DNA of 57,868 bases, taken from an uncultured Pelagibacteraceae bacterium. Lineage in GTDB: Bacteria; Pseudomonadota; Alphaproteobacteria; Pelagibacterales; Pelagibacteraceae. The translations under genes were made by a program, and so were the position numbers. The first letter of the stretch is position 1, and every line of letters begins with the position of its first letter. The stretch is taken from contig CABYVU010000009.1 in assembly GCA_902522525.1 (NCBI GenBank), positions 1-57,868 of the forward strand, given 5' to 3'. This document shows, piece by piece, positions 25,290 to 33,936 of this stretch. The notes under the pieces were generated by a model that did not search any database, had not been told where the DNA came from, and saw nothing but the letters and a program-made list of their open reading frames with translations.

Positions 25290-26218
25290 ACTTTTACCTC
25301 TCCATCAAAAGGATCATAAGTGTCAATTTCGTGGGGCAGTATAGATCTTATGGCTATCTCTTCAGATCCCATAGCTACTAAATCATCTGACTCGTACAGA
25401 ACTAATGGTTTAGCTGCCATTGTATCTTTTGCCATTCCTAAAGAGTCTTTTGTTGCAACAAAATAAGTAAACACTCCATCTAATCCTGATAAACTATCTT
25501 TCATACCTTCTTCTAGAGTTGCTCCATTTCTCATTTTTTCAGCTAAATAAACTGCAATTAACTCAGAGTCACATTCGGACATAAATCTCATACCTTTATT
25601 CTCTAATACTCTTCTATTATTCCAATAATTAGTTAATTGACCATTGTGAACAACTGATACATCGCTAAAAGGATAACCCCAAAAAGGGTGAGCAGATTTA
25701 ATATCTACACCAGACTCTGTTGCCATTCTAGCATGACCAATAGCATGAGTTCCTGTCACTTTTCCTAAATCATATCTATCTAAAACTGCCTGTGCATCAC
25801 CTAAATCTTTAATTAATTCAAGTGATTTTCCAATTGATAAAATTTCAACACTTTCGATACTTTCAATTTTTTTAGAAAAATCCATCAAATCATCATCATA
25901 TTTCATTTCATATCTGTAGGAATACGGAGTTAGTTTTTCTTCCTTTAATACTTTAGCACCAAGATTTTTTAACATATCGTCAACGAGTTCTTTTCTCTTA
26001 TCATAAACACTTTCATCCTCATTTATTGAAGAGCTACCCTCACCAACGTTTTCTCCAACCTTAAATCTCATTATAAAGTTTTGACCATCATTATCTGCAT
26101 ATAGAGCATAGCCTGTTGAGTCAGGACCTCTATGTTTTAGAGCCTGAAGCATTGCTTGTAATTCATTTCCCACATCTGAGGATTTTCCTCTATGGATAAG
26201 ACCAGCTATTCCGCACAT
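25277..26218 (-). CDS. Module B class II glutamine amidotransferase subunit
   Basis: 313 residues from the ATG at 26218. This start is chosen because it gives Met-Cys2 (MCGIAGLIHRGK), the required N-terminal nucleophile, and has a TAGGAGAG site just upstream; a longer frame of 13 residues would bury the cysteine. HRGPDSTGYALY, GTHAIGHARMATESGVDIKSAHPF, VHNGQLTNYWNNR and MSECDSELIAVYLA are the glutaminase elements. It lies 26 bases after the module B glutamine synthetase-like gene. Confidence 0.82.
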   Translation of the reverse strand: MCGIAGLIHRGKSSDVGNELQAMLQALKHRGPDSTGYALYADNDGQNFIMRFKVGENVGEGSSSINEDESVYDKRKELVDDMLKNLGAKVLKEEKLTPYSYRYEMKYDDDLMDFSKKIESIESVEILSIGKSLELIKDLGDAQAVLDRYDLGKVTGTHAIGHARMATESGVDIKSAHPFWGYPFSDVSVVHNGQLTNYWNNRRVLENKGMRFMSECDSELIAVYLAEKMRNGATLEEGMKDSLSGLDGVFTYFVATKDSLGMAKDTMAAKPLVLYESDDLVAMGSEEIAIRSILPHEIDTYDPFDGEVKVWQI

Positions 26219-26244
26219 TATTTTTTCTCTCCTATAATTTTTCC

Positions 26245-27714
26245 TTATGGTAAACAATCCAGATAAGTATCAATATCCCATTGAGTTGTTGCACCAAGAA
26301 ATCTTTCCCACTCATCATTTTTGTACCAGTGAAAGACTTTATACATTTCATCTGGCATTGCAGATTTGATCACTTCATCCTCAGCAAGTCTAGCAAGAGC
26401 TTCTCCTAGACTTAAAGGTAATTTTTTTACATCCTTACCAGCTTTTTGAGCTTCATAGATGTTTCTAGACTCCGGTTTTGCTGGCTTCATTTTTTTTGTA
26501 ATACCCTCATCGCATGCTTTGAGTAAAGCCGCACCAAGCAAATAAGGATTATGCATTGAGTCAACTGATCTATATTCAAATCTTCCTGGAGCAGAAACTC
26601 TTAAACCACATGTTCTATTTTGATATCCCCAGTCTGCATAAACTGGAGCCCAAAATCCTTGATCCCATAATCTTCTGTAAGAATTTACAGTTGATGATCC
26701 AAGAGCTGTTAAAGCAGGCAAGTGTTTCATAATACCAGCAATTGATTGTAGACCAATTTTTCCTGGCAACTGCATATCTTTTGTATCAGGCATAAATGTA
26801 TTAGTTCCACCTGAAACATAACTGAAGACTTCCTCAACACCTGGAAGCTTTTTGTTTCCTAACTTGTTAACTGAAACTTTTCCACCTTTCCATAAAGACA
26901 TGTTTGTATGGCAACCGCTAGCAGATACACCCATAAATGGTTTTGTCATAAAACAAGCTATTAGATTGTGCTCTCTAGCAACTTGAGCACATATTTGTCT
27001 ATATGTTGATAATCTATCAGCGTTTCTCAAGACATTATCGTATGTCCAATTAAGCTCTAATTGTCCTGGAGCATCCTCATGATCTCCTTGTATCATGTCT
27101 AGACCCATTGCCTTTGAATATTCAATTACTTTCATAAATACAGGTCTTAATGATTCAAATTGATCTATATGATAACAAAATGGTTTTGAAAAACCTTTTC
27201 CCGTTGGTGTACCATCTTCATTTTTGGTTAACCACATCATTTCAGGCTCTGTTCCAACTCTTAATTCTAAACCATGCTTCTTTTTAAATTCGTCCATGAA
27301 AATTCTTAAATTTCCTCTGCAATCAGAAGTTAAATGACCTCCTGGATTTTTTCTCTCTTCTCTATTTCTAAAACATGTAACAAATACTCTTCCAACTCTT
27401 TTATCCCAAGGTAATTGAACAAATGTTTCTGGATCTGGAATTCCAACTAGTTCCATTGCTTCAGGTCCATAACCAATGTAATTGTTGTGCCTGTCTAAAA
27501 ATAAATTTGCTGTTGCTCCATAAACTAATTGAAAGCCTTTTTCTGCGGTTCTTTCCCAGTGATCAGCGGGTATCCCTTTTCCTACAACTCTACCTGTTAC
27601 TGAAATAAATTGATAATAAATATAAGTTATTCCTAATTCATTAATTTTTTCTCTAACTTTTTTTACTAACTTTGCTCTGCCTGGTTGATTTACATGTTTT
27701 TCTAGATCAGTCAT
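26245..27714 (-). CDS. Module B glutamine synthetase-like enzyme
   Basis: 489 residues, glutamine synthetase superfamily, clearly diverged from the module A enzyme. Seen: YQFISVTGRVVGKGIPADHW, GTEPEMMW, QGDHEDAPGQLELNW, SASGCHTNMSLW, FEYRSVDSMHNPYLLG. The usual second His of the GCHAH motif is Asn here (GCHTN), which could alter ammonia or amine binding. It may amidate glutamate with an alkylamine or another amine. A GGGGGAAT site precedes the ATG and the gene follows an FAD oxidoreductase gene after 66 bases. Confidence 0.75.
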   Translation of the reverse strand: MTDLEKHVNQPGRAKLVKKVREKINELGITYIYYQFISVTGRVVGKGIPADHWERTAEKGFQLVYGATANLFLDRHNNYIGYGPEAMELVGIPDPETFVQLPWDKRVGRVFVTCFRNREERKNPGGHLTSDCRGNLRIFMDEFKKKHGLELRVGTEPEMMWLTKNEDGTPTGKGFSKPFCYHIDQFESLRPVFMKVIEYSKAMGLDMIQGDHEDAPGQLELNWTYDNVLRNADRLSTYRQICAQVAREHNLIACFMTKPFMGVSASGCHTNMSLWKGGKVSVNKLGNKKLPGVEEVFSYVSGGTNTFMPDTKDMQLPGKIGLQSIAGIMKHLPALTALGSSTVNSYRRLWDQGFWAPVYADWGYQNRTCGLRVSAPGRFEYRSVDSMHNPYLLGAALLKACDEGITKKMKPAKPESRNIYEAQKAGKDVKKLPLSLGEALARLAEDEVIKSAMPDEMYKVFHWYKNDEWERFLGATTQWDIDTYLDCLP

Positions 27715-27780
27715 ATTCCCCCTAAGAATTTTTAGTCCAAAAAGTTAACTGAAAATAAAACATCTGTCTACTCAGATAAA

Positions 27781-29106
27781 TTAACTCCATGGAAACGGAC
27801 TATTAGACGTTGGATGAAGTTCTCCTTTCGCGTATCGATTGAATCTAAAAGGTTTCAATAATTCGCTCTCTTTCCCTAAAACTTCCTGCGCAACTAAATG
27901 ACCAACACCTAACATTTTATATCCATGATTGGCATCAGCAATCATGTAAACATTTTCAAAAAATCTGTCAAAAATTGGAAATGAGTCAGGAGTTAAACAT
28001 CCAAGGCCACCAGATGGTCCTTTTCTATACAGGTTTGATTTTCCAACAAATCTTTTTTGAATATGTGCTAATGCTGCTGTCCACATATCTGAAAACTTAT
28101 CTGTTGTTTGAAATTCAGGTGACTCAATTCCATAAGGATCAACATTAACTTGATCAAAATGTTTTTGTACTACATAAGGTGACGTACCTCCTTGCACACC
28201 CAATCCCTCTATATCAGGTTTGTAGTATATTCCCCAAAGTTCATCAGTTATTAATTTTCCATTCATATCTGAATAAAGAGGTGCATCTGTATCCACATGA
28301 ATTACTGGAGGAGGTTTACCATCGTTTGTTTTTAAATAATCGGCATCAACACCTAAAACTCCTTCTTGTAAAAACCAGTACTTCCACATATCCACTTCAT
28401 GCATCTTTCCATCTTTACCTTTTATTTCGGTAGTCTTTGGTAGTTCTAACATATTCCAAAAGTCTCTTACCCAGGGACCCGCACCTATTACTACTTGATC
28501 GCAATCTATTGTACCTTGGTCTGTTACAACACCCGTAATTGCATTACTGTTACTACCTCTTTTAAAACCAGTAACTTTTACACCTTTATGTACATTGACA
28601 CCGTTTGAATTTGCTTTTTTCTCAAGAGCTTTAATTGAGTCTTTATTGAAAGCATAACCACCTTTTTTTTCATGCAATACAGAGGTAATACCTTTTGCTT
28701 GCCAATCATCAAAAATACCTTTCATGTATTTCATGCAATCTTTTTCACCTTCAACGAATACAGATTCATAACCTATTGCTTTTTGTTGTTCATAAATACT
28801 AGCTACATCTTTATGCATAACTTCTGGTGAAATCTGCATGTAACCAACTGGATTATATTTAAAAGCTTTCGCATCACTTTCCCATATACTCACAGAATGG
28901 GCCATCAATTCTCTCATTGCAGGTTGGAAGTAATTATTTCTCACAACACCACAAGCAATTCCACTTGCTCCAGAAGCAGTATCTTTTTTCTCGAGCACAA
29001 CAACGTCGTTAGGATTTTTATATGTTTCAGATAATTTCCAAGCAGTACTTAGTCCGTGAATTCCTCCACCAACTATTACTACTTTAGCTTTTGTCGGTAA
29101 TGACAT
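27781..29106 (-). CDS. FAD-dependent oxidoreductase (sarcosine oxidase beta / dimethylglycine dehydrogenase type)
   Basis: 441 residues of the DAO family. The dinucleotide fold is VVIVGGGIHGLSTAWKL, then VVLEKKDTASGASGIACGVVRNNYF, and the C-terminal FAD-binding part ADANHGYKMLGVGHLVAQEV. It should oxidise a secondary or tertiary amine C-N bond. It precedes the module B glutamine synthetase-like gene and follows the MarR-like regulator gene, so it may oxidise the product of module B, in parallel to the four-subunit dehydrogenase at 50.5-55.6 kb. The substrate is not known. Confidence 0.8.
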   Translation of the reverse strand: MSLPTKAKVVIVGGGIHGLSTAWKLSETYKNPNDVVVLEKKDTASGASGIACGVVRNNYFQPAMRELMAHSVSIWESDAKAFKYNPVGYMQISPEVMHKDVASIYEQQKAIGYESVFVEGEKDCMKYMKGIFDDWQAKGITSVLHEKKGGYAFNKDSIKALEKKANSNGVNVHKGVKVTGFKRGSNSNAITGVVTDQGTIDCDQVVIGAGPWVRDFWNMLELPKTTEIKGKDGKMHEVDMWKYWFLQEGVLGVDADYLKTNDGKPPPVIHVDTDAPLYSDMNGKLITDELWGIYYKPDIEGLGVQGGTSPYVVQKHFDQVNVDPYGIESPEFQTTDKFSDMWTAALAHIQKRFVGKSNLYRKGPSGGLGCLTPDSFPIFDRFFENVYMIADANHGYKMLGVGHLVAQEVLGKESELLKPFRFNRYAKGELHPTSNSPFPWS

Positions 29107-29203
29107 GATTAAACATTATTTTTTGGAAAAGGTTAAATATATAATTTTTTTTATATATAAAATTTAGAAATAAAAAATTATACAACCTTAAAGTTATAAA
29201 CCA

Positions 29204-29554
29204 TTAAAAACTTAAATTCTTAAGAGTTGACAAATAATCGTTAAATTCCTCAATAAATGAAGCACTTGGTTTAATATATTTTTTTCTTTGATCTTCTGAG
29301 GTTTTCTCTAAATAAAAAAACCCTTTTTCACATGCCTCATTAATAATTAAAGCAGATTTTGGTCGTGAAGTTTTAAATAATTTTGTTTTTAATTCTTCTA
29401 CAGATAAATTTTGTTTTAATTTAAATGCAGACATTACAAGCAGCATCATATGATAGTGTGAAGGTGATTTTCTAAAAAAGTAGTTACTAGAAGTATGAGA
29501 AAGCTTCATTTGATCTTCCCAAAATTCTAATAGATCTTTTGTTGATTTAGGCAT
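29204..29554 (-). CDS. MarR-like winged-helix regulator
   Basis: 116 residues. The middle and C-terminal region is winged-helix in style: VEELKTKLFKTSRPKSALIINEACEKGFF is a helix-turn-helix, and KTSEDQRKKYIKPS is the MarR wing with its DxRxxxxxxT-like pattern. It lacks a long N-terminal helix, so it is shorter than usual MarR proteins. Its start overlaps the tdm stop as ATGA, so it is made together with TMAO demethylase. It is a good candidate regulator of the tdm/tmoX divergent promoter. Confidence 0.68.
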   Translation of the reverse strand: MPKSTKDLLEFWEDQMKLSHTSSNYFFRKSPSHYHMMLLVMSAFKLKQNLSVEELKTKLFKTSRPKSALIINEACEKGFFYLEKTSEDQRKKYIKPSASFIEEFNDYLSTLKNLSF

Positions 29555-31893
29555 TATGATCTAACTTTAGTTTTCTTAGGATCGTAATGAGGAAATCCTA
29601 CAATTTTAGCTGGAATTCTTTTTTGATGACCATCTATTTTTCCAATTTCAACTTCATTTCCTATTTCTGAATGACTTACATCTATTCTGCATAAGGCAAT
29701 ATTTTTATTTAGTGTTGGTGAAATGCACCCGCTTGTAATCACTCCAACTTGAGATCTTCCAATGTGTACACAGTCTCCATGGTTTGCTTGTTCTTTACCA
29801 ATCAATTCTAACCCAACTAATTTTTTTTGAGGGTTTTCTTTTCTTTTAATTAGGTTTTCTCTTCCTATAAAATCTTCAGTTTTAGATTTTAATGGCACAG
29901 AAAAACCGATACCTGCTTCAAAGGGATCTTGTTGTCCATCAAATTCATTACCAAATAATATTAAACCAGCTTCAATTCTTAAAAGGTCTAAAGCAGCAAA
30001 ACCAGCAGGTATCAAACCTTCGTCTTTACCTGCTTCCATTACTTTATCCCAAACAGTTGGTGCATCGCTTGGGTGACACCAAATTTCAAAACCAAGTTCA
30101 CCTGTATAACCCGTTCGTGAAACAATTAATGGTATTCCATTTAATTCTTCTAATCTGCAAATACTAAATCTAAACCATTCCAATTCAGATATAGAGGGCT
30201 GTGTAGGAGGTGTAAAAATTATTTTTTCTAAAATTTTTCTACTTTTTGGTCCTTGTAAAGATAGGTTATTTATTTGGTCTGTAGAATTTTTTATATGAAC
30301 TTTATAATTTTTCTTTTTTGCTTGTTCTTTAAGCCATTCCCCACCATACTCATCTCCACAAACCCATCTAAAACCATGATCGCTAAGTTTTAATAAAGTG
30401 CCATCATCAAACATGGTTCCATTTTCATAGCACATTGCTGAATAAACAATTTGGCCTACTGAAAGTTTTTTAACATTTCGAGTTAAAGTGTAATTCATTA
30501 ATTCTTCAGCATCAGGACCAAGAATTTCAAACTTTCTTAAAGAAGATAAATCAATTAAAACAGCTTTCTCTCTACAAGCATTATATTCGTTAATTACACC
30601 ATGTTTTGTATAATCATTTGGTAACCAAAAACCTCTAGCATCAACAAAGTTTCTAGTTAGTTTAGAAGTTCTTTCGTAAAACCCTGTGTTCCTTGTAAGT
30701 TTATTTTCTGAGTCTGTTTTCATTCTAAATCCATAAGATTTTGTAAATTCTTTACTTTTTTCATAAGTTCTAACAAAAATATCAGTAGGGTTCCATCCAT
30801 TACAGCTATCAATATCACTAGGACAAGCTGTTGTACCACAGGTTAAATCTTTAAGTGCTTTAAAAATTACATAATCACCTGGTCTTGCATATGACTCGTC
30901 AGAGGTTACAGAATTTAGACCTCCAGCAGATGTATTAAAAAAAAGATTTATTGCCTGCCAACCTTTTTTTTTCTCTATTCCATATTTTTCCATAGAGTCA
31001 TTTAAATTATCAGAACAATTTGCATGCCCAAAATATCCTGAGTCCTCATAGTATTTTGAAGTACAAGCTAAGTTGAATGTATCATGTATACCAACAGTAT
31101 CTCTTATCACTTCTATTAAAGGTTCATGATCAGTGTCATAAAATTTTGAATATAGGCCTGGACCAGGAAAAGTATGACCCATAAAAGTTCTAGTTGTTTG
31201 CCAATCAAGACCTCTCTCCAAACCTTTTTCTAATTTAGCTGTATCATAAGCAACAAAGTCCGAACACTGTCTTCCTGTTGGTGTTATAATTTGAATGTAA
31301 TCACCAGCTTTGACTTGATAGCCAGTTGCAGTTTTTCTATCAATATTTACTTCATGATCTGGATCATAAATTGGATCTGGTATTAATGAAAATTCTTTAT
31401 CATTATTTTTAATTTTAGCTCTTTTTATTATTATTGTTAAATCTGATGGTGGATTTTGATCATGAACAAGCATGTCATCTGCAGGCGCTGCAAATATGCA
31501 ATAACATTTATCTTTAGATTTTACATTTATTTTTTCACCAGCTTTAGTATTTTTATCAAATAATATTGCTGACTTAGCTTTTTCAATTTTTAAATTTCTT
31601 TTGTTTAGTTGAAGCAAAGCCTGCATAGAACTTTCTTCTTTTTTAAAAAGTATTTTTTTAATTTCAGAAGAATTTTTATTTTCTTTTAAATTTAAAAGAC
31701 CTAATTCTGAGTTTCCGTTTTTATCGAAAGAATTGATTTCGCAAATTTGATTTCCTTCATTATTAACTATTTGAATTTCGTCATCAGGAAAAATTTGAAT
31801 TCCAGTAATTCCACCAGCATTGACTATATATCTTTCAACTCCAGGTGGTAGTACATTTAACCCAGGTTCTTTTATTGCTAAACTAGTTTGCAT
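29554..31893 (-). CDS. tdm: Trimethylamine N-oxide demethylase (TMAO aldolase)
   Basis: 779 residues from the ATG at 31893; a TTG 7 codons upstream is rejected. The first half has DUF1989-type segments (GDYIQIITPTGRQCSDFVAYD and neighbours) and the second half, from about residue 415, is a GcvT/tetrahydrofolate-binding domain ending with VGFPHYDPKK. This fusion is diagnostic of Tdm, which turns TMAO into dimethylamine and formaldehyde. Cys277, Cys293 and Cys357 (LACTSKYY, HANCSDN, TACPSD) have the 16- and 64-residue spacing I recall for the zinc cysteines of characterised Tdm. It is divergent from tmoX. Confidence 0.92.
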   Translation of the reverse strand: MQTSLAIKEPGLNVLPPGVERYIVNAGGITGIQIFPDDEIQIVNNEGNQICEINSFDKNGNSELGLLNLKENKNSSEIKKILFKKEESSMQALLQLNKRNLKIEKAKSAILFDKNTKAGEKINVKSKDKCYCIFAAPADDMLVHDQNPPSDLTIIIKRAKIKNNDKEFSLIPDPIYDPDHEVNIDRKTATGYQVKAGDYIQIITPTGRQCSDFVAYDTAKLEKGLERGLDWQTTRTFMGHTFPGPGLYSKFYDTDHEPLIEVIRDTVGIHDTFNLACTSKYYEDSGYFGHANCSDNLNDSMEKYGIEKKKGWQAINLFFNTSAGGLNSVTSDESYARPGDYVIFKALKDLTCGTTACPSDIDSCNGWNPTDIFVRTYEKSKEFTKSYGFRMKTDSENKLTRNTGFYERTSKLTRNFVDARGFWLPNDYTKHGVINEYNACREKAVLIDLSSLRKFEILGPDAEELMNYTLTRNVKKLSVGQIVYSAMCYENGTMFDDGTLLKLSDHGFRWVCGDEYGGEWLKEQAKKKNYKVHIKNSTDQINNLSLQGPKSRKILEKIIFTPPTQPSISELEWFRFSICRLEELNGIPLIVSRTGYTGELGFEIWCHPSDAPTVWDKVMEAGKDEGLIPAGFAALDLLRIEAGLILFGNEFDGQQDPFEAGIGFSVPLKSKTEDFIGRENLIKRKENPQKKLVGLELIGKEQANHGDCVHIGRSQVGVITSGCISPTLNKNIALCRIDVSHSEIGNEVEIGKIDGHQKRIPAKIVGFPHYDPKKTKVRS

Positions 31894-31931
31894 ATATAAT
31901 TTAAATATGCCCAAACTATATTAAAGTATCA

Positions 31932-31966
31932 ACAAATTTATATATAAATTTTATATATACATTTGT
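31932..31966. promoter_or_regulatory. Inverted repeat, candidate operator between tdm and tmoX
   Basis: Arms ACAAATTTATATAT (31932-31945) and ATATATACATTTGT (31953-31966) pair at 13 of 14 positions across a 7-base spacer. Inside it, 31934-31951 is itself a perfect 18-base palindrome. It lies 15 bases before the -35 element for tmoX and 39 bases before the tdm ATG, the right place to control both directions. The MarR-like protein made with tdm is the natural candidate ligand. AT-rich surroundings mean some dyads arise by chance, but the outer ACAAAT/ATTTGT ends are specific. Confidence 0.55.
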
Positions 31967-31980
31967 ATCTATTTTGCTTG

Positions 31981-32009
31981 TTGACTGTCTCTTTAATAGA
32001 GAAGATAAT
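31981..32009 (+). promoter_or_regulatory. Sigma70-type promoter of tmoX
   Basis: TTGACT at 31981-31986 and GATAAT at 32004-32009 with an ideal 17-base spacer; start of transcription would be near 32016, about 25 bases before the ATG. AAGGAAAGGGG before the ATG is the ribosome-binding site. This is the clearest promoter in the window. Confidence 0.65.
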
Positions 32010-32040
32010 TTACTTCTTAATATTAAGGAAAGGGGAAATA

Positions 32041-32988
32041 ATGAGAAAAATAATATCTCTACTATCAGCTTTAGTGATTTCTCTTGTAAGTTTTGCAGGA
32101 ATTTCTAACGCAGCGGATAGTAAAAAACCGATTGTTATCCCAACTCATAACTGGTCAAGCCAAATTGTAATGGCATATGTTATTGGTGGAATTTTTGAAA
32201 GCATGGGTAACAATGTAAAATATGTAAATGCTGACTCACAGGCAGTATACGAGTCAATTAGAATTGGAGACGTAACTATATCTCACGAAGTGTGGGAATC
32301 TGCTTTTGGTAAATCATTCACAACTGCTTTGGATAAAGGTGGTTTATTAGATATGGGTGATCACGAAGCAAGAACTCTTGAGGATATGGGTTATCCAAAC
32401 TGGGTTGTAGAAAAAGGCTTATGCCCAGGTCTACCTGATTGGACTGCATTAAAAAATCCAGATTGTGCAAAAAACTTTACAACACCTGACTCTCCAGATG
32501 GAAAAGGAAGAATGTTGGAAGGACCACAAACTTGGCATGGAGATTTAATACCTCAAAGAGTTGATGCTCTTGGTTTAGGAGATCTATGGTGGGTTAAATT
32601 TGCTGGTAGTGCAGATGCATTATGGGCAGAATTAGCAGCAGCTAAAAAAGAAGGAAGAGGAACTATCATATTTAACTGGACACCAAACTTTACTGATGGT
32701 GCTGGTTTTACTTTCATCGACTTTCCTCCATACACAGCTGGTTGTAGACCAGAAGATGGTGGAGATGGAAAATGTGGTTCTCCAGATGGATATTTGAAAA
32801 AAGCAGCGCATGAAGATTTTCCAAAAACTCATCCTGCAGCAGCTAAGGCGTTTCAAAAACTTTCTTTCTCTACAAGTCAAATTGGTGCAATGGCAGCTTT
32901 AGTTGACGTTGACAAGATGACTCATGAAGATGCAGCTAAAAAATGGTTAGCTGATAACAAGAGTGTTTGGCAAGCTTTTACAAAATAA
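32041..32988 (+). CDS. tmoX: TMAO ABC transporter, periplasmic solute-binding protein
   Basis: 315 residues from the ATG at 32041, chosen because it has a strong AAGGAAAGGGG site and starts a proper signal peptide (MRKIISLLSALVISLVSFAG, cleavage after SNA). An upstream TTG frame is rejected. The mature protein is of the glycine betaine/OpuAC type: IVIPTHNWSSQIVMAYVIGG, YESIRIGDVTISHEVWES, and a tail with KMTHEDAAKKWLADN. Trp-rich segments could form the aromatic cage for a quaternary or N-oxide amine. Divergence from tdm points to TMAO as the ligand; betaine-like ligands are possible. Confidence 0.87.
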   Translation: MRKIISLLSALVISLVSFAGISNAADSKKPIVIPTHNWSSQIVMAYVIGGIFESMGNNVKYVNADSQAVYESIRIGDVTISHEVWESAFGKSFTTALDKGGLLDMGDHEARTLEDMGYPNWVVEKGLCPGLPDWTALKNPDCAKNFTTPDSPDGKGRMLEGPQTWHGDLIPQRVDALGLGDLWWVKFAGSADALWAELAAAKKEGRGTIIFNWTPNFTDGAGFTFIDFPPYTAGCRPEDGGDGKCGSPDGYLKKAAHEDFPKTHPAAAKAFQKLSFSTSQIGAMAALVDVDKMTHEDAAKKWLADNKSVWQAFTK

Positions 32989-33008
32989 GCTTTAAAAACT
33001 AAAAAATT

Positions 33009-33044
33009 AAATCTCTCCCAACTATGTTGGGGGAGATTTTTTTT
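33009..33044 (+). terminator. Intrinsic terminator after tmoX
   Basis: A 14-base stem, AAATCTCTCCCAAC (33009-33022) with GTTGGGGGAGATTT (33026-33039), closed by a TAT loop and followed by a run of T to 33044. One G-U pair only. It ends tmoX strongly, so the downstream tmoW and tmoV must use another promoter or readthrough. Confidence 0.9.
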
Positions 33045-33062
33045 AATAAAAATTAATATGTG

Positions 33063-33524
33063 ATGATCAAATTATTTTATTTAATATTTTTTAGCCTTAT
33101 TTCTCTCAGTAATGTTTTTGCAAAAAATATTAATATAAATGAAGATCTTAATTTGGAATTTCATTGTAAATTAGAAAAAAAAATAGTCAAAAACTCTGAA
33201 TATAATTACAAAACGTTTTTAGCGGAAGAAGTTGATGAACAGAACCTAAATTCTTTAAAATTATATACAAATCAACCAAGTACTTTGATGGTAAATGGAT
33301 TGTCAGATTTTTTTTCACAAAACTCAAATTATGATGTGAAAATAGTAAATAAAGATGTGGTTTTATTTAAAGCTTTCAATAAAGAAAAAAGTTATTCAGA
33401 ATCTGCAATAATTACTAGAAAAACTGGAGAATTAATTCATGAAATAACTAAAAACATTAACAGCGAAAATTCAGAAAAATATATAACTATTTATTATTGT
33501 AAAAATAAAACAAAAAATGCCTAA
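33063..33524 (+). CDS. Secreted protein of unknown function
   Basis: 153 residues from the ATG at 33063; a GTG directly before it also fits. A signal peptide (MIKLFYLIFFSLISLSNVFA) cleaves before KNININ. The mature part is about 130 residues, Lys/Asn-rich, with two cysteines far apart (FHCKLEKK and ITIYYCKNK) that could form a disulfide, and a beta-rich pattern. No family recognised. It lies between the tmoX terminator and a MORN-repeat gene. Confidence 0.62.
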   Translation: MIKLFYLIFFSLISLSNVFAKNININEDLNLEFHCKLEKKIVKNSEYNYKTFLAEEVDEQNLNSLKLYTNQPSTLMVNGLSDFFSQNSNYDVKIVNKDVVLFKAFNKEKSYSESAIITRKTGELIHEITKNINSENSEKYITIYYCKNKTKNA

Positions 33525-33558
33525 TTTTTTTTTGATAAATAATGTGTAAAATGAAAGC

Positions 33559-33936
33559 ATGAAAAGACTAATATTTTGCATCCTTTTTTACCTTTTAGTA
33601 ACGTCAATTGCCCAAGCAAGAAGTACGGGTTGCAAAGAAGGAAACTGTGAAAACGGGTATGGTAAATGGATTTACACAGACAAAACAACCTATGAAGGTG
33701 AGTGGGTTGCAACCAAAAAACATGGTCAAGGAGTAGAAACCTGGCCTAACGGATATATTTACAAAGGCGAATTTAAAAATAGCGAATGGAGCGGTGTTGG
33801 AACTTTATTTTTTCCTGATGGCTCAACTTACGAAGGTGAATGGGCCAAAGGATTTATGAATGGTAAAGGAACTTTTACTTGGTCTGATGGAAAACAAAAA
33901 ACTGGTATTTGGAAAAATGGAAAACTACAAGAGTAA
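33559..33936 (+). CDS. Secreted MORN-repeat protein
   Basis: 125 residues. Signal peptide MKRLIFCILFYLLVTSIAQA, then MORN repeats with YEGEWV at about 45-50, YKGEFK at 68-73, YEGEWA at 91-96 and a final TGIWKNGKL. Each repeat contains the NGxG pattern of the family. It should act in the periplasm. MORN proteins are usually small binding or scaffold modules. It sits between the tmoX and tmoW genes, and the next gene begins within its last 20 bases. Confidence 0.85.
   Translation: MKRLIFCILFYLLVTSIAQARSTGCKEGNCENGYGKWIYTDKTTYEGEWVATKKHGQGVETWPNGYIYKGEFKNSEWSGVGTLFFPDGSTYEGEWAKGFMNGKGTFTWSDGKQKTGIWKNGKLQE

Noticed and set aside
29107-29203. TATATA-rich stretch resembling the tmoX dyad, between the MarR-like gene and the FAD oxidoreductase gene
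   Set aside because: It lacks the ACAAAT/ATTTGT ends of the proposed operator, so it is not distinct from ordinary AT-rich sequence.
31963-32040. Upstream TTG start for tmoX giving a 341-residue protein
   Set aside because: The extra part lacks a ribosome-binding site and covers the promoter region; the ATG at 32041 starts a clean signal peptide.
33860-33916. Longer start for the membrane protein overlapping the MORN gene
   Set aside because: The added residues read from inside the MORN gene and there is no ribosome-binding site; the ATG at 33917 gives a normal membrane protein.
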